Shown: piece by piece, positions 54,610 through 64,000 of the stretch
How positions within the stretch are numbered: the first letter of the stretch is position 1
Layout: every line of letters begins with the position of its first letter
Assembly (NCBI RefSeq): GCF_021390715.1
Contig: NZ_JAJGWT010000005.1
Coordinates: 64,650-128,649, forward strand
DNA from: Tenacibaculum piscium
GTDB lineage: Bacteria > Bacteroidota > Bacteroidia > Flavobacteriales > Flavobacteriaceae
Direction of reading: 5' to 3'
DNA: 64,000 nt
Program-made: the position numbers and the translations under genes
Notes under the pieces: generated by a model
What the model was told of the DNA's origin: nothing
Seen by the model: the letters and a program-made list of their open reading frames with translations, nothing else
The model's database searches: none

Positions 54610-56718
54610 TTAGTTTTCTAATGCTAATTTTCTGTAAGAATCTACTGCTTTATAAAAAGCTTTTGTATTTGCTAAATATTCGCTAGCAAATGCTTCAGTA
54701 GGTTCGTTTTCTTTTAATTGATATATAAACTCAGTAAAAGAAGTTGATACAGGTAAAGATATTTTGTTTGTTTCAACAAATACTTTATCAAAATTAGTTA
54801 TAATTCCTGCTTGTGTATTTGTTTTTTCTCCTTCAGCAGTTAATAAAGCTTTTGCTGTATTAACAATTGCTGAATATGAATGATAAATACTATCTGACCA
54901 TTGTTTTTCATCGAAAGCTGCACCTGCATTTTCAATTTTCTCTTCACTTTCAAATAAAAGTGTAGCGATTAAATCGATAACAACACCAGCACATTCACCA
55001 ACTCCAATAGCTTTTACATAATTTTTATCATGTCCCCAATCAATAAAATCATCTTCAGTTAAGTTTGTTGTATCTGATAAATGCTTTAATGAATCATAGA
55101 AATAAGTTTTACCTTGTCTATCATAATAAGCTAAGAAATCTTCATCCTCATCTTTATTATTTTCAAAATCATTTAATAAAATACGTAAAGATTCTGGACC
55201 TCTTTTACTTGGTATTTTCACTAATTTATCAGAAAAACGACCTTGTCCATCACCAACAACACCACCACCAATTAAAACTTGTAAAGCAGGAGCTAATAAA
55301 TTACCAACTTTTACAGACATTCCTTGATAACCAATATGCGCCATATTATGCTGACCACAAGCATTCATACATCCACTAATTTTAATAGCAAGCTCTTTAT
55401 TGTTTACATACTCAGGATATTCCGATTTTAAAACACGCTCTAATTCTGCAGCAATACCTGTACTACTAGAAATACCTAAGTTACAAGTATCTGTTCCAGG
55501 GCAGGCTGTAATATCATTTAAGCTATTATATCCCGCTTCTGTGAAACCTAATTTTTCTAATTCGGTATAAAAGAAAGGCAATGTTTCTTCACGAATATGA
55601 CGAATTAATATGTTTTGACGTAAAGTAAAACGCAATTCATTTGCACCATATTTTTTAATTAAATCGGCTAACAAACGAGCTTTATCAGTATAAAAATCAC
55701 CTAAATGAACTTTAATTCCAATAGCAAATAAACCTGCTTGCTTTTGTTTGATAACATTTGACTGTTTCCATTTATTATAGCTTTCTTTATCTTTGATTTT
55801 TACCAAAGGAATTTCAGCAGTTTCAAATTTTATTTCCTGCTCAAAAGCAGTTGTATCAATTGGGTAATTTGTGTATGAAAATGCTTTTTGTTCTTCTTTT
55901 ACCAATTGTAAAAAAGCAGGAACACCTATTTCTTTTATTAAGAATTTTAAACGTGCTTTTGCTCTTTTTGCACGTTCTCCGTATCTATCAAAAACACGTA
56001 AAACGCCTTCAATAGTAGGGATTAATAAATTCACAGGTAAAAATTCATAAATAACATCGGCATGTCGAGGCTGTGAACCCAATCCTCCGCCTAATAAAAC
56101 TTTGAATCCTTTTTCAGGTTTTCCGTCTATTATTTTTGATTTGGCAATAAATCCTAAATCGTGCATAAAACTTAAAGCCGTATCATCATCCGTAGCTGAA
56201 AATGACATTTTAAATTTTCGTCCCATTTCTTGACAAATTGGGTTTCTTAAGAAAAATTTAAACGTAGCATCGGCATAAGGCGACACATCAAAAGGTTCCT
56301 TTACATCAATTCCTGCGGTTTCTGAAGCCGTTATATTTCGAACTGCATTACCACAAGCTTCACGTAAAGTAATATCATCTTTTTCTAACTGTGCCCATAA
56401 TTCTGGAGTTCTATCTAAACTCACATAATGAATTTGAATATCCTGACGCGTTGTAATATGCAAACGCCCACGAGAATATTCGTCAGAAACATCGGCAATT
56501 CGGTGTAATTGTTGGCTAGAAATTTTTCCGTAAGGCAATTTAATACGAATCATTTGCACACCTAATTGACGCTGTCCGTAAACTCCTCGTGCTAATCGTA
56601 AACTACGAAAGCGTTCTTCATCAATCTTTCCCTCTTTAAAAAGTTCAATTTTTCGTGCTAATTCTAGAATGTCTTTTTCTACAATTGGGTTTTCTATTTC
56701 GGATCTAAAACTTTGCAT
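54610..56718 (-). CDS. Ferredoxin-dependent sulfite (nitrite) reductase with C-terminal HEPN-like domain
   Basis: The 702-residue siroheme protein reduces sulfite to sulfide with six electrons. Two ferredoxin-like halves are present (RLARGVYGQRQ near residue 41, HITTRQDIQIHY near 91) and the cluster cysteines appear as TACPGTDTCN near 410 and SGCMNACGQHNM near 450. Family members are usually ~550-570 residues. The extra ~130 residues at the end (from about 570, with SDSIYHSYSAIVNTAKALLTAEG) resemble a HEPN four-helix fold and lack a visible RxxxxH nuclease motif. The operon (siroheme, ferredoxin, cysDNH) favours sulfite over nitrite as substrate. Confidence 0.92.
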   Translation of the reverse strand: MQSFRSEIENPIVEKDILELARKIELFKEGKIDEERFRSLRLARGVYGQRQLGVQMIRIKLPYGKISSQQLHRIADVSDEYSRGRLHITTRQDIQIHYVSLDRTPELWAQLEKDDITLREACGNAVRNITASETAGIDVKEPFDVSPYADATFKFFLRNPICQEMGRKFKMSFSATDDDTALSFMHDLGFIAKSKIIDGKPEKGFKVLLGGGLGSQPRHADVIYEFLPVNLLIPTIEGVLRVFDRYGERAKRAKARLKFLIKEIGVPAFLQLVKEEQKAFSYTNYPIDTTAFEQEIKFETAEIPLVKIKDKESYNKWKQSNVIKQKQAGLFAIGIKVHLGDFYTDKARLLADLIKKYGANELRFTLRQNILIRHIREETLPFFYTELEKLGFTEAGYNSLNDITACPGTDTCNLGISSSTGIAAELERVLKSEYPEYVNNKELAIKISGCMNACGQHNMAHIGYQGMSVKVGNLLAPALQVLIGGGVVGDGQGRFSDKLVKIPSKRGPESLRILLNDFENNKDEDEDFLAYYDRQGKTYFYDSLKHLSDTTNLTEDDFIDWGHDKNYVKAIGVGECAGVVIDLIATLLFESEEKIENAGAAFDEKQWSDSIYHSYSAIVNTAKALLTAEGEKTNTQAGIITNFDKVFVETNKISLPVSTSFTEFIYQLKENEPTEAFASEYLANTKAFYKAVDSYRKLALEN

Positions 56719-56759
56719 AATTTTATTACTTATCAGCTTGGTATAAGCATTATTATTTT

Positions 56760-58375
<1,616 letters not shown>

Positions 58376-58465
58376 TTTAGTCTGCTATTGGTTTTTACTG
58401 ATAATTAAAAACCTAGTTTGTATTCTTTAATTATTATTTTTATTTCTTTAGATAATTAAATCATA

Positions 58466-59437
58466 TTAAAAATAACCTTGTTGTTTGCGTTTTTCCATGG
58501 CTGCTTCCGAGCGTTTATCATCAATTCTGGCACCTCTTTCTGAAATGGTTGATTCTTTAATTTCAGCGACTACTTTATCAATACTCACAGCGTACGACAA
58601 CACAGCGGCGGTACAACTCATATCGCCAACAGTACGAAAACGCACCATTCTTTCTTCAACAACCTCATCTTCTTCACGATAAACCACGGCATCTTCAGCA
58701 GACCAAATCATTCCATCACGAACAAATGTTTTTCTTTTATGCGCAAAATAAATTGATGGAATTTCAATTTTTTCTTTTTGAATATAACTCCAAACATCTA
58801 ATTCTGTCCAATTTGAAATAGGAAAAACACGCACATTCTGCCCTAAATCAATTCTTCCATTTAAAATATCAAACAATTCTGGACGCTGATTTTTTTCGTC
58901 CCACTGCCCAAAATCATCTCTTACAGAAAAAATACGTTCTTTCGCTCTTGCTTTTTCTTCATCTCTACGAGCACCACCGATACAAGCATCAAATCCGAAT
59001 TCTTCAATTGCATCTAATAACGTTTCGGTTTGTAGCATATTTCTACTCGCATATTTACCCGTTTCTTCTTTAACCTTTCCGTTATCGATATTATCTTGTA
59101 CATTTCGAACGATTAATTCCACTCCTAATTCTTTCGCTAAACGGTCTCTAAATTCGATGGTTTCAGGAAAATTATGTCCTGTATCAATGTGCATTAAAGG
59201 AAACGGTATTTTCGCTGGATAAAACGCTTTTTGCGCCAATCGAACCAACGTAATACTGTCTTTTCCTCCTGAAAATAATAACACAGGTTTTTCAAACTGC
59301 GCTACAACTTCTCTAAAAATATAAATAGCTTCGCTTTCTAAGGCGCCTACTTTTATCGTATTTTCTAAAGTTTTTGATGCTATTTTTGATACTTTTTTTG
59401 ATGTTGTAGCTGTTTTTTCTATTGCTATAGTGTCCAT
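58466..59437 (-). CDS. cysD: Sulfate adenylyltransferase subunit 2
   Basis: CysD adenylates sulfate to APS. The 323 residues show the PP-loop FSGGKDS at 55-61, HIDTGHNFPETIEFRD, GGARRDEEKARAKERIFS and the C-terminal RGARIDDKRSEAAMEKRKQQGYF. The first ~30 residues (Lys/Ser/Thr-rich) are an extension relative to E. coli CysD. A shorter start is not obvious because no ATG precedes LESEAIYIFREV closely. Confidence 0.96.
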   Translation of the reverse strand: MDTIAIEKTATTSKKVSKIASKTLENTIKVGALESEAIYIFREVVAQFEKPVLLFSGGKDSITLVRLAQKAFYPAKIPFPLMHIDTGHNFPETIEFRDRLAKELGVELIVRNVQDNIDNGKVKEETGKYASRNMLQTETLLDAIEEFGFDACIGGARRDEEKARAKERIFSVRDDFGQWDEKNQRPELFDILNGRIDLGQNVRVFPISNWTELDVWSYIQKEKIEIPSIYFAHKRKTFVRDGMIWSAEDAVVYREEDEVVEERMVRFRTVGDMSCTAAVLSYAVSIDKVVAEIKESTISERGARIDDKRSEAAMEKRKQQGYF

Positions 59438-59453
59438 AATGATACTCTTATTT

Positions 59454-60080
59454 TTAAATATGTAAACCGCATTCTCTGTTACTTTCTACCTTTGTTGGAT
59501 CAAAATATTTGAACTCATTTGGTAATTTATGGGTTTCTAAATACCCATCTAAATCTTCATCCGACCAATGATAAAAAGGACTCACTTTTAAAATTCCATC
59601 TTTACTAAAGGATAAAATATCGATACCATCTCTAAAAGCCGTTTGTCCTTTTCGAAGATTGGTAAACCATATTTCAGGCTGATGAATTTTCATAGCTCTT
59701 TTAAAAGGTTCTAATTTTACTTGTTCGGTAAATTTTGCATGATTTTGATCATCAACCGAAGGAAGTCCCATAATAACAGTACGATGTGCTACAGTTTGTT
59801 TCGGCACATATAAATCAACATTTAAGTGTAATGTTTCAATCAGTTCTTCGGCGTGTTTATAGGTTTGGGGGGTGTTGTAACCTGTGTCGCACCAAATAAC
59901 TTTTATATTGGGACTTTCTTGGGATGTTAGGTGTAAAATCGCTACTTCATAAGGTCTAAAGTTTGTGGTAATAATGTTTTTTTTATCTAAATTAAAAACC
60001 CATTGTACAATTTCTTTTGGACTTAGTTTTGCTAATTTTTTATTTAAAAATTCTAAATTCAATTCGTTTTTTAAGCTCAT
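59454..60080 (-). CDS. cysH: Phosphoadenosine phosphosulfate reductase family protein
   Basis: CysH reduces activated sulfate to sulfite with thioredoxin. The 208 residues keep IWCDTGYNTPQTY, NLRKGQTAFRDG and the catalytic C-terminal ECGLHI. The paired cysteines that hold a 4Fe-4S cluster in APS reductases are missing (the region reads TEQVKLEPFKRAM), so the protein looks like a PAPS reductase. The start I prefer is the ATG at 60080, which overlaps the stop of the upstream gene as TAATG; an ATG four codons earlier (60092) is possible. Confidence 0.93.
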   Translation of the reverse strand: MSLKNELNLEFLNKKLAKLSPKEIVQWVFNLDKKNIITTNFRPYEVAILHLTSQESPNIKVIWCDTGYNTPQTYKHAEELIETLHLNVDLYVPKQTVAHRTVIMGLPSVDDQNHAKFTEQVKLEPFKRAMKIHQPEIWFTNLRKGQTAFRDGIDILSFSKDGILKVSPFYHWSDEDLDGYLETHKLPNEFKYFDPTKVESNRECGLHI

Positions 60081-60355
60081 TATTTCCCCCATTTTATTTT
60101 ATTCCAAATTCTTTCGTGAAAAAAGTATAATACCATTTTTGTTATTAATTCGATGCTTCCTATTGAAAATGCTAGGGCTAATTCTCCTGTGATAAACCAT
60201 GATATTAAAACCGTATCTATCGTACCGATTATTCGCCAACTTATTGATTTCACAATACTTCTCCAGGTGTTTTCAGACCCTTTTTCAGTTTGATTATCGG
60301 CCTCTTTATTTGGCTTATTTTGTTTTATTTCTTTTATTAATTGTTCTAAAATCAT
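60080..60355 (-). CDS. DUF2061 membrane protein
   Basis: The 91-residue protein has a polar N-terminus (EQLIKEIKQNKPNKEADNQ) then the DUF2061 pattern RSIVKSISWRIIGTIDTVLISWFITGELALAFSIGSIELITKMVLYFFHERIW, with two membrane helices. Function is unknown. DUF2061 genes recur beside sulfate assimilation genes, which suggests a role linked to sulfate or sulfite handling at the membrane. It is the first gene of the operon, behind the promoter and operator at 60372-60428. Confidence 0.88.
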   Translation of the reverse strand: MILEQLIKEIKQNKPNKEADNQTEKGSENTWRSIVKSISWRIIGTIDTVLISWFITGELALAFSIGSIELITKMVLYFFHERIWNKIKWGK

Positions 60356-60371
60356 TTCAAAATACTATTTC

Positions 60372-60388
60372 CCTATCGGGTAACTAGG
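60372..60388. promoter_or_regulatory. Candidate Rrf2 operator CCTATCGGGTAACTAGG
   Basis: A 17-base element with inverted arms CCTA-N9-TAGG, placed about 5-20 bases downstream of the start point predicted from the -7 box. A repressor bound there would block transcription. The adjacent rrf2 gene is the natural candidate regulator. Confidence 0.5.
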
Positions 60389-60399
60389 TTTTAAGATTA

Positions 60400-60428
60400 C
60401 AAATGTATTAATTCAAATTAGATAACAA
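60400..60428 (-). promoter_or_regulatory. Promoter of the sulfate assimilation operon
   Basis: On the minus strand TACATTTG (60407-60400) matches the -7 consensus exactly, and TTG (60428-60426) lies 18 bases upstream as a -33 element. This is the best-formed promoter seen in the window. Confidence 0.7.
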
Positions 60429-60491
60429 AAAAAATAAAGGTAAAATTTATAAAAAAACTAAAAACCGTAGTAAAAAAGCATACAATAATTT

Positions 60492-60899
60492 TTATACTAA
60501 ATCAGCAAGGGTTGTATTTTTCAATACTTGTAACGTACTATCTCTAACTTGTATCATCAATTTACGAACACCACAAGCCTGTTCATCGGGGCAATCACTA
60601 CATTTTTCATAATAGTTTAAACTCACGCAAGGTAGCATTGCTATTGGTCCTTCGAGGGTTCTAATAACGTCGGTCATTTGTATTTCTGATGCTTCTTTTA
60701 GCAGATAATATCCTCCACCTTTTCCTTTTTTCGCACCTAAAAAACCTGCTTTTCGCAATGTGAGTAAAATACTTTCTAAAAATTTATGTGAAATATTTTC
60801 ACATTCGGAAATAGTGGCTATTTGCATTTTTATTCCGTGTTCTTGCCTAGCAATGTATGTTAGGGCTTTAATTCCGTATTTTGTTTTTTTAGATAGCAT
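60492..60899 (-). CDS. Rrf2-family transcriptional regulator
   Basis: The 135-residue protein has the Rrf2 winged helix (LSKKTKYGIKALTYIARQ, then KGKGGGYYLLKEASEIQMTDVIRTLEGPI). It has four cysteines in its C-terminal part (C-x8-C-x2-C-x5-C: PCVSLNYYEKCSDCPDEQAC), suited to an iron-sulfur cluster or redox sensing. I start it at the ATG at 60899; the ATG 15 bases upstream overlaps a -7 box. Given its place ahead of the sulfate operon and after the sulfhydrylase, a cysteine or sulfur regulator (CymR/IscR-like) is likely. Confidence 0.92.
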   Translation of the reverse strand: MLSKKTKYGIKALTYIARQEHGIKMQIATISECENISHKFLESILLTLRKAGFLGAKKGKGGGYYLLKEASEIQMTDVIRTLEGPIAMLPCVSLNYYEKCSDCPDEQACGVRKLMIQVRDSTLQVLKNTTLADLV

Positions 60900-60903
60900 A
60901 CCC

Positions 60904-60911
60904 CAAAAGTA
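60904..60911 (-). promoter_or_regulatory. -7 box for the Rrf2 gene
   Basis: TACTTTTG on the minus strand ends only 4 bases before the ATG at 60899, so the transcript would start at or next to the start codon (leaderless mRNA). Confidence 0.5.
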
Positions 60912-60958
60912 CACTTTTTATTTAATTTTTTATTATTTGTTATTTTTCTAAATTATTT

Positions 60959-62140
60959 TTATGAGTTATTTTTATGATTTTCTAATGCTTGTTTTAAGTC
61001 GTTTATAATATCTATTACATTTTCTAAACCGACAGAACATCGAACTAATCCATCGGTAATTCCTACTTCCAACCGATCAATTTCGCTTAATTTACTGTGT
61101 GTTGTTGATGCTGGATGTGTTATAATAGTTCTGGTATCACCTAAATTTGCTGATAAAGAACACATTTTTATACTGTTTAAAAACTTGCGTCCTGCATTAA
61201 TGCCTCCTTTTATTTCGAAGGCTACAATATTTCCACCAAATCGCATTTGTTTTTTGGCGATTTCATATTTTGGATGCGATTTTAAAAATGGATATTTCAC
61301 TAAATTTACCTTCGGATGATTTTCTAAAAACTCCGCTACTTTTAAGGCATTTTCACAATGTTTTTCCACACGAATACTTAATGTTTCTAAACTTTTTGAT
61401 AAAACCCACGCATTAAAAGGTGACATTGCAGGACCTGTATTTCTTGAAAACAGGTAAATTTCTCGAATTAAATCGGCTTTTCCAACAGTTACTCCGCCTA
61501 AAACTCTTCCTTGTCCGTCAATTAATTTGGTTGCCGAATGAATGACTAAATCGGCACCAAAATCAATAGGATTTTGCAAATAAGGCGTCGCAAAACAGTT
61601 ATCTATTATCAATAATAAGTTATGTTTTGTAGCAATTTCACCAAGCAATTCTAAATCAATAATATCAACTGCTGGATTTGTTGGCGTTTCGGCATATAAA
61701 ATTGTAGTATTTGGCTGAATTAAACCTTCAATTTTTTCAAGTTGATTTATATTAAAATAGCTCGTTTGAATATTCCATTTTGGAAAGTATTTAGTAAACA
61801 AACTATGTGTTGAACCAAATACAGACCTGCACGAAACAATATGATCTCCCGAATTTAACAACGCTCCAAAAGTCGAAAAAACAGCCGCCATTCCTGTAGC
61901 AAAAGCATATCCTGCTTCCGCTTTTTCCATCGCTACAATTTTATTAACAAATTCGGTTGTATTAGGATTTGAAAATCGGCTATATAAATTTTTATCTTTT
62001 TCTTCAGCAAAAGAAGCACGCATATCTTCTGCATCTTCAAATACAAAACTAGATGTTAGATATAACGGCGTAGAATGTTCCGAAAATTGTGAACGTTCGG
62101 TTTGGTTTCTTATCGCTTGGGTTTCAAATTGATAACTCAT
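60959..62140 (-). CDS. O-succinylhomoserine sulfhydrylase-type PLP enzyme
   Basis: The 393-residue Cys/Met metabolism enzyme shows RFSNPNTTEFVNKIVAMEKAE, ETPTNPAVDIIDL and HSATKLIDGQGRVLGG with PLP lysine Lys205. The DGQGRVLGG variant is typical of MetZ, which adds sulfide directly to O-succinylhomoserine (or O-acetylhomoserine) to make homocysteine. A cystathionine synthase is possible. It follows the homoserine dehydrogenase fusion by 19 bases, so homoserine formation and sulfhydrylation are co-transcribed. Confidence 0.9.
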   Translation of the reverse strand: MSYQFETQAIRNQTERSQFSEHSTPLYLTSSFVFEDAEDMRASFAEEKDKNLYSRFSNPNTTEFVNKIVAMEKAEAGYAFATGMAAVFSTFGALLNSGDHIVSCRSVFGSTHSLFTKYFPKWNIQTSYFNINQLEKIEGLIQPNTTILYAETPTNPAVDIIDLELLGEIATKHNLLLIIDNCFATPYLQNPIDFGADLVIHSATKLIDGQGRVLGGVTVGKADLIREIYLFSRNTGPAMSPFNAWVLSKSLETLSIRVEKHCENALKVAEFLENHPKVNLVKYPFLKSHPKYEIAKKQMRFGGNIVAFEIKGGINAGRKFLNSIKMCSLSANLGDTRTIITHPASTTHSKLSEIDRLEVGITDGLVRCSVGLENVIDIINDLKQALENHKNNS

Positions 62141-62159
62141 ATTTGTTGTTTTTTATCTT

Positions 62160-64000
62160 TTAATGATTTTTTGCCAAGCGTAAAATATCGCCAAAAACGC
62201 CTCTTGCGGTTACCTTTGCACCCGCTCCTGCTCCTTGAATAACAATCGGTTTTTCGCCATAAGATTCCGTATAAATTTCAAAAATAACATCCGAACCTTT
62301 TAAACTTCCCAAAACAGAATTTGTTGGCACAGAAACTAATTTCACCGTTAAATTTCCTTTTTCTTTAGATAAATCGCCTGATAAATCACCAATATAACGC
62401 AATACATGATTGGGTTTTTGTGCCTTTTTTTTCTGCTGAAAAACAGTATTTAAAGCTTTTAAATTCGATAAAAAATCAGCCGAAGAACTTTCTCTAAATG
62501 CTGTTGGAATTAAATTTTCAATGACAATATCTTCCAATTCATTTTCTAAATCTAACTCACGCGCTAAGATTAATAATTTTCTAGCCACATCGTTTCCACA
62601 TAAATCTTCTCTTGGGTCTGGCTCGGTAAACCCCTTGTCAATTGCTTTTTGAAGTGTTTCAGAAAAAGCTACATCATCCGAAGAAAAAGTATTAAATAAA
62701 TAACTTAACGACCCCGAAAAAACGCCTCTAATTTTGGTGATATTTTCTCCTGAATCGTGTAATAATTTAATCGTATCAATTAACGGTAAACCTGCACCAA
62801 CATTGGTTTCATACAAATACGATTTATTATTTTTAGCTAAAGTATCTCTTAATTTTTTATAAAAACTATGCGATACGGTATTGGCTATTTTATTGGAAGA
62901 AACCAAATCGAAACCAGCTTCAATTAACGATGTATAATTTTCAATAAATTGATGACTTGCCGTATTATCAACAGCAATTAAATTTTCTAAATGATGTTGT
63001 TTTGCAAAATTAATAATGGTATTTACCGAAGAGATCTCTTGACTATTTTCGATTTTATTTTGCCAATTTTCATCAATTCCTTTTTCATTTAACAGCAATT
63101 TTTTAGAACCTGAAATGGCAAAAATATTCAATTGAATTTTCTTTCTTTCAAGTACTGATTTTGTGTTTTCTATAATTTGATTAATTAAAGTTCCACCCAC
63201 TAATCCTTTTCCAAAAATGGCAATATTTATTTTTTTAGCAACGCCAAAAACTTGCCCGTGAATAACATTTAAAGCTTTATGTAATTGCTGTTTTTTAACA
63301 ACTAAACTTACATTTTTCCCTGAAATCGTGTTATTAAAAAGCAACGGAACAATTTGATTTTTAATCAACGCATTATACGAATGATGAAATTCACTTAAAT
63401 CTTGCCCAATAATTGAAATCACCGAAACATCGGCTATAATTGAAATTTGATGTACATCTTTGGTATAAAAATCACTTTCAAATTCTTGCTCTAATGCCTT
63501 TACAGCTTCTTCGGATTTACTTTTATCAATTACTAAACCGATGCCTCTTTCCGAAGAACCTTGCGACACAATACTCACACTTATTTCTTTATTACTTAAC
63601 GCTTTAAAAATACGCGCATCTACGCCAACTTTTCCTAATAAACCTCTTCCTTCAAAATTTAATAGAGCAACATTATCTAAAACAGCAATCGATTTTATGC
63701 CTTTTGAAGTTGTTTTTGATGTAATTAAAGTACCTGAATCGTTGGGTTTAAACGTATTTAAAATCCGAAGATTGATATTTTTTTCCAATAACGGACTTAT
63801 TGTTTTTGCGTGTAAAATTGTGGCTCCAAAATTGGCTAATTCATTTGCTTCAGAAAAAGAAAGTGTTTCTATTTTTTGAGCATCGGCAACCAAATCAGGA
63901 TTTGCGGTAAAAATTCCATCTACATGTGTATAATTTTGCAATTCATCAGCATTTAAAAAATTCGCCAATAACGATGCTGTATAATTACTTCCATTTCGTC
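62160..64000 (-). CDS. thrA: Aspartokinase/homoserine dehydrogenase fusion, C-terminal part (cut by window edge)
   Basis: The frame is open from the right edge to the stop, covering 612 codons. It begins within the aspartokinase domain (RNGSNYTASLLANFLNADEL, then TANPDLVADA), followed by ACT domains (~170-340 before the Rossmann fold: GLLGKVGVDARIFKALSNKEISVSIVSQGSSERGIGLVI). The homoserine dehydrogenase (NIAIFGKGLVGGTLINQIIENTK, then SNKIANTVSH, and EPDPREDLCGNDVARK) completes the protein. The N-terminal kinase catalytic part is outside the window. It feeds threonine, methionine and isoleucine synthesis. Confidence 0.93.
   Translation of the reverse strand, partial: RNGSNYTASLLANFLNADELQNYTHVDGIFTANPDLVADAQKIETLSFSEANELANFGATILHAKTISPLLEKNINLRILNTFKPNDSGTLITSKTTSKGIKSIAVLDNVALLNFEGRGLLGKVGVDARIFKALSNKEISVSIVSQGSSERGIGLVIDKSKSEEAVKALEQEFESDFYTKDVHQISIIADVSVISIIGQDLSEFHHSYNALIKNQIVPLLFNNTISGKNVSLVVKKQQLHKALNVIHGQVFGVAKKINIAIFGKGLVGGTLINQIIENTKSVLERKKIQLNIFAISGSKKLLLNEKGIDENWQNKIENSQEISSVNTIINFAKQHHLENLIAVDNTASHQFIENYTSLIEAGFDLVSSNKIANTVSHSFYKKLRDTLAKNNKSYLYETNVGAGLPLIDTIKLLHDSGENITKIRGVFSGSLSYLFNTFSSDDVAFSETLQKAIDKGFTEPDPREDLCGNDVARKLLILARELDLENELEDIVIENLIPTAFRESSSADFLSNLKALNTVFQQKKKAQKPNHVLRYIGDLSGDLSKEKGNLTVKLVSVPTNSVLGSLKGSDVIFEIYTESYGEKPIVIQGAGAGAKVTARGVFGDILRLAKNH

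Overview
The window is a stretch of chromosome from a member of the Bacteroidota, most likely the family Flavobacteriaceae (Tenacibaculum/Polaribacter-like). The evidence is the very AT-rich sequence, promoters of the TAnnTTTG type without Shine-Dalgarno boxes, a fused LpxC-FabZ, a PorX regulator of the type IX secretion system, a MetH split into two genes, and an OstA-like LPS protein. No rRNA, tRNA, CRISPR array or transposase gene was seen.

Layout. 1-4.4 kb (minus): lipid A genes (lpxD, lpxC/fabZ, lpxA, efp, a second lpxD-like gene cut by the window edge). 4.4-9.8 kb: HD phosphohydrolase, porX, tsaE, alanine dehydrogenase and a small membrane-anchored protein. 9.9-16.5 kb: recQ, then kdsD, tatC, an AhpD-like gene, lptB and lysA on plus. 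16.7-25 kb: the rpsF-rpsR-rplI operon, a beta-helix/membrane protein of unknown role, the RelA/SpoT enzyme, fur, purA and an aromatic amino acid decarboxylase. 25.2-29.4 kb: an LptA/OstA-like protein, a class III aminotransferase, thioredoxin and a diheme cytochrome lipoprotein.

29.6-43.3 kb (minus) is a branched-chain amino acid region, leuA-leuC-leuD-leuB then ilvD-ilvB-ilvN-ilvC-ilvA. Between leuB and ilvD lie a 20-codon Ile/Val/Leu-rich leader peptide with a terminator/antiterminator pair (a classical attenuator), and an inserted 2-kb module (small protein, Sel1-repeat gene with a nonsense mutation, secreted protein) bounded by a duplicated 3' end of leuB.

43.4-64 kb is mostly sulfur and methionine metabolism: metF and split metH under a SAM-I riboswitch, cysE-cysM, and a sulfate assimilation operon (DUF2061, cysH, cysD, cysN, ferredoxin, sulfite reductase, cobA, siroheme synthase, ferredoxin-NADP reductase). 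Next to it are an Rrf2 regulator, a candidate operator, an O-succinylhomoserine sulfhydrylase and an aspartokinase/homoserine dehydrogenase running off the right edge. Together these genes would carry sulfate to sulfide, provide O-acetylserine and activated homoserine as acceptors, and make cysteine and methionine.

Scattered between genes are at least four short non-coding elements sharing the terminal inverted repeat GAGCCTGTTTAAA, plus other strong palindromes. They are the main non-coding mobile-like feature of the window.
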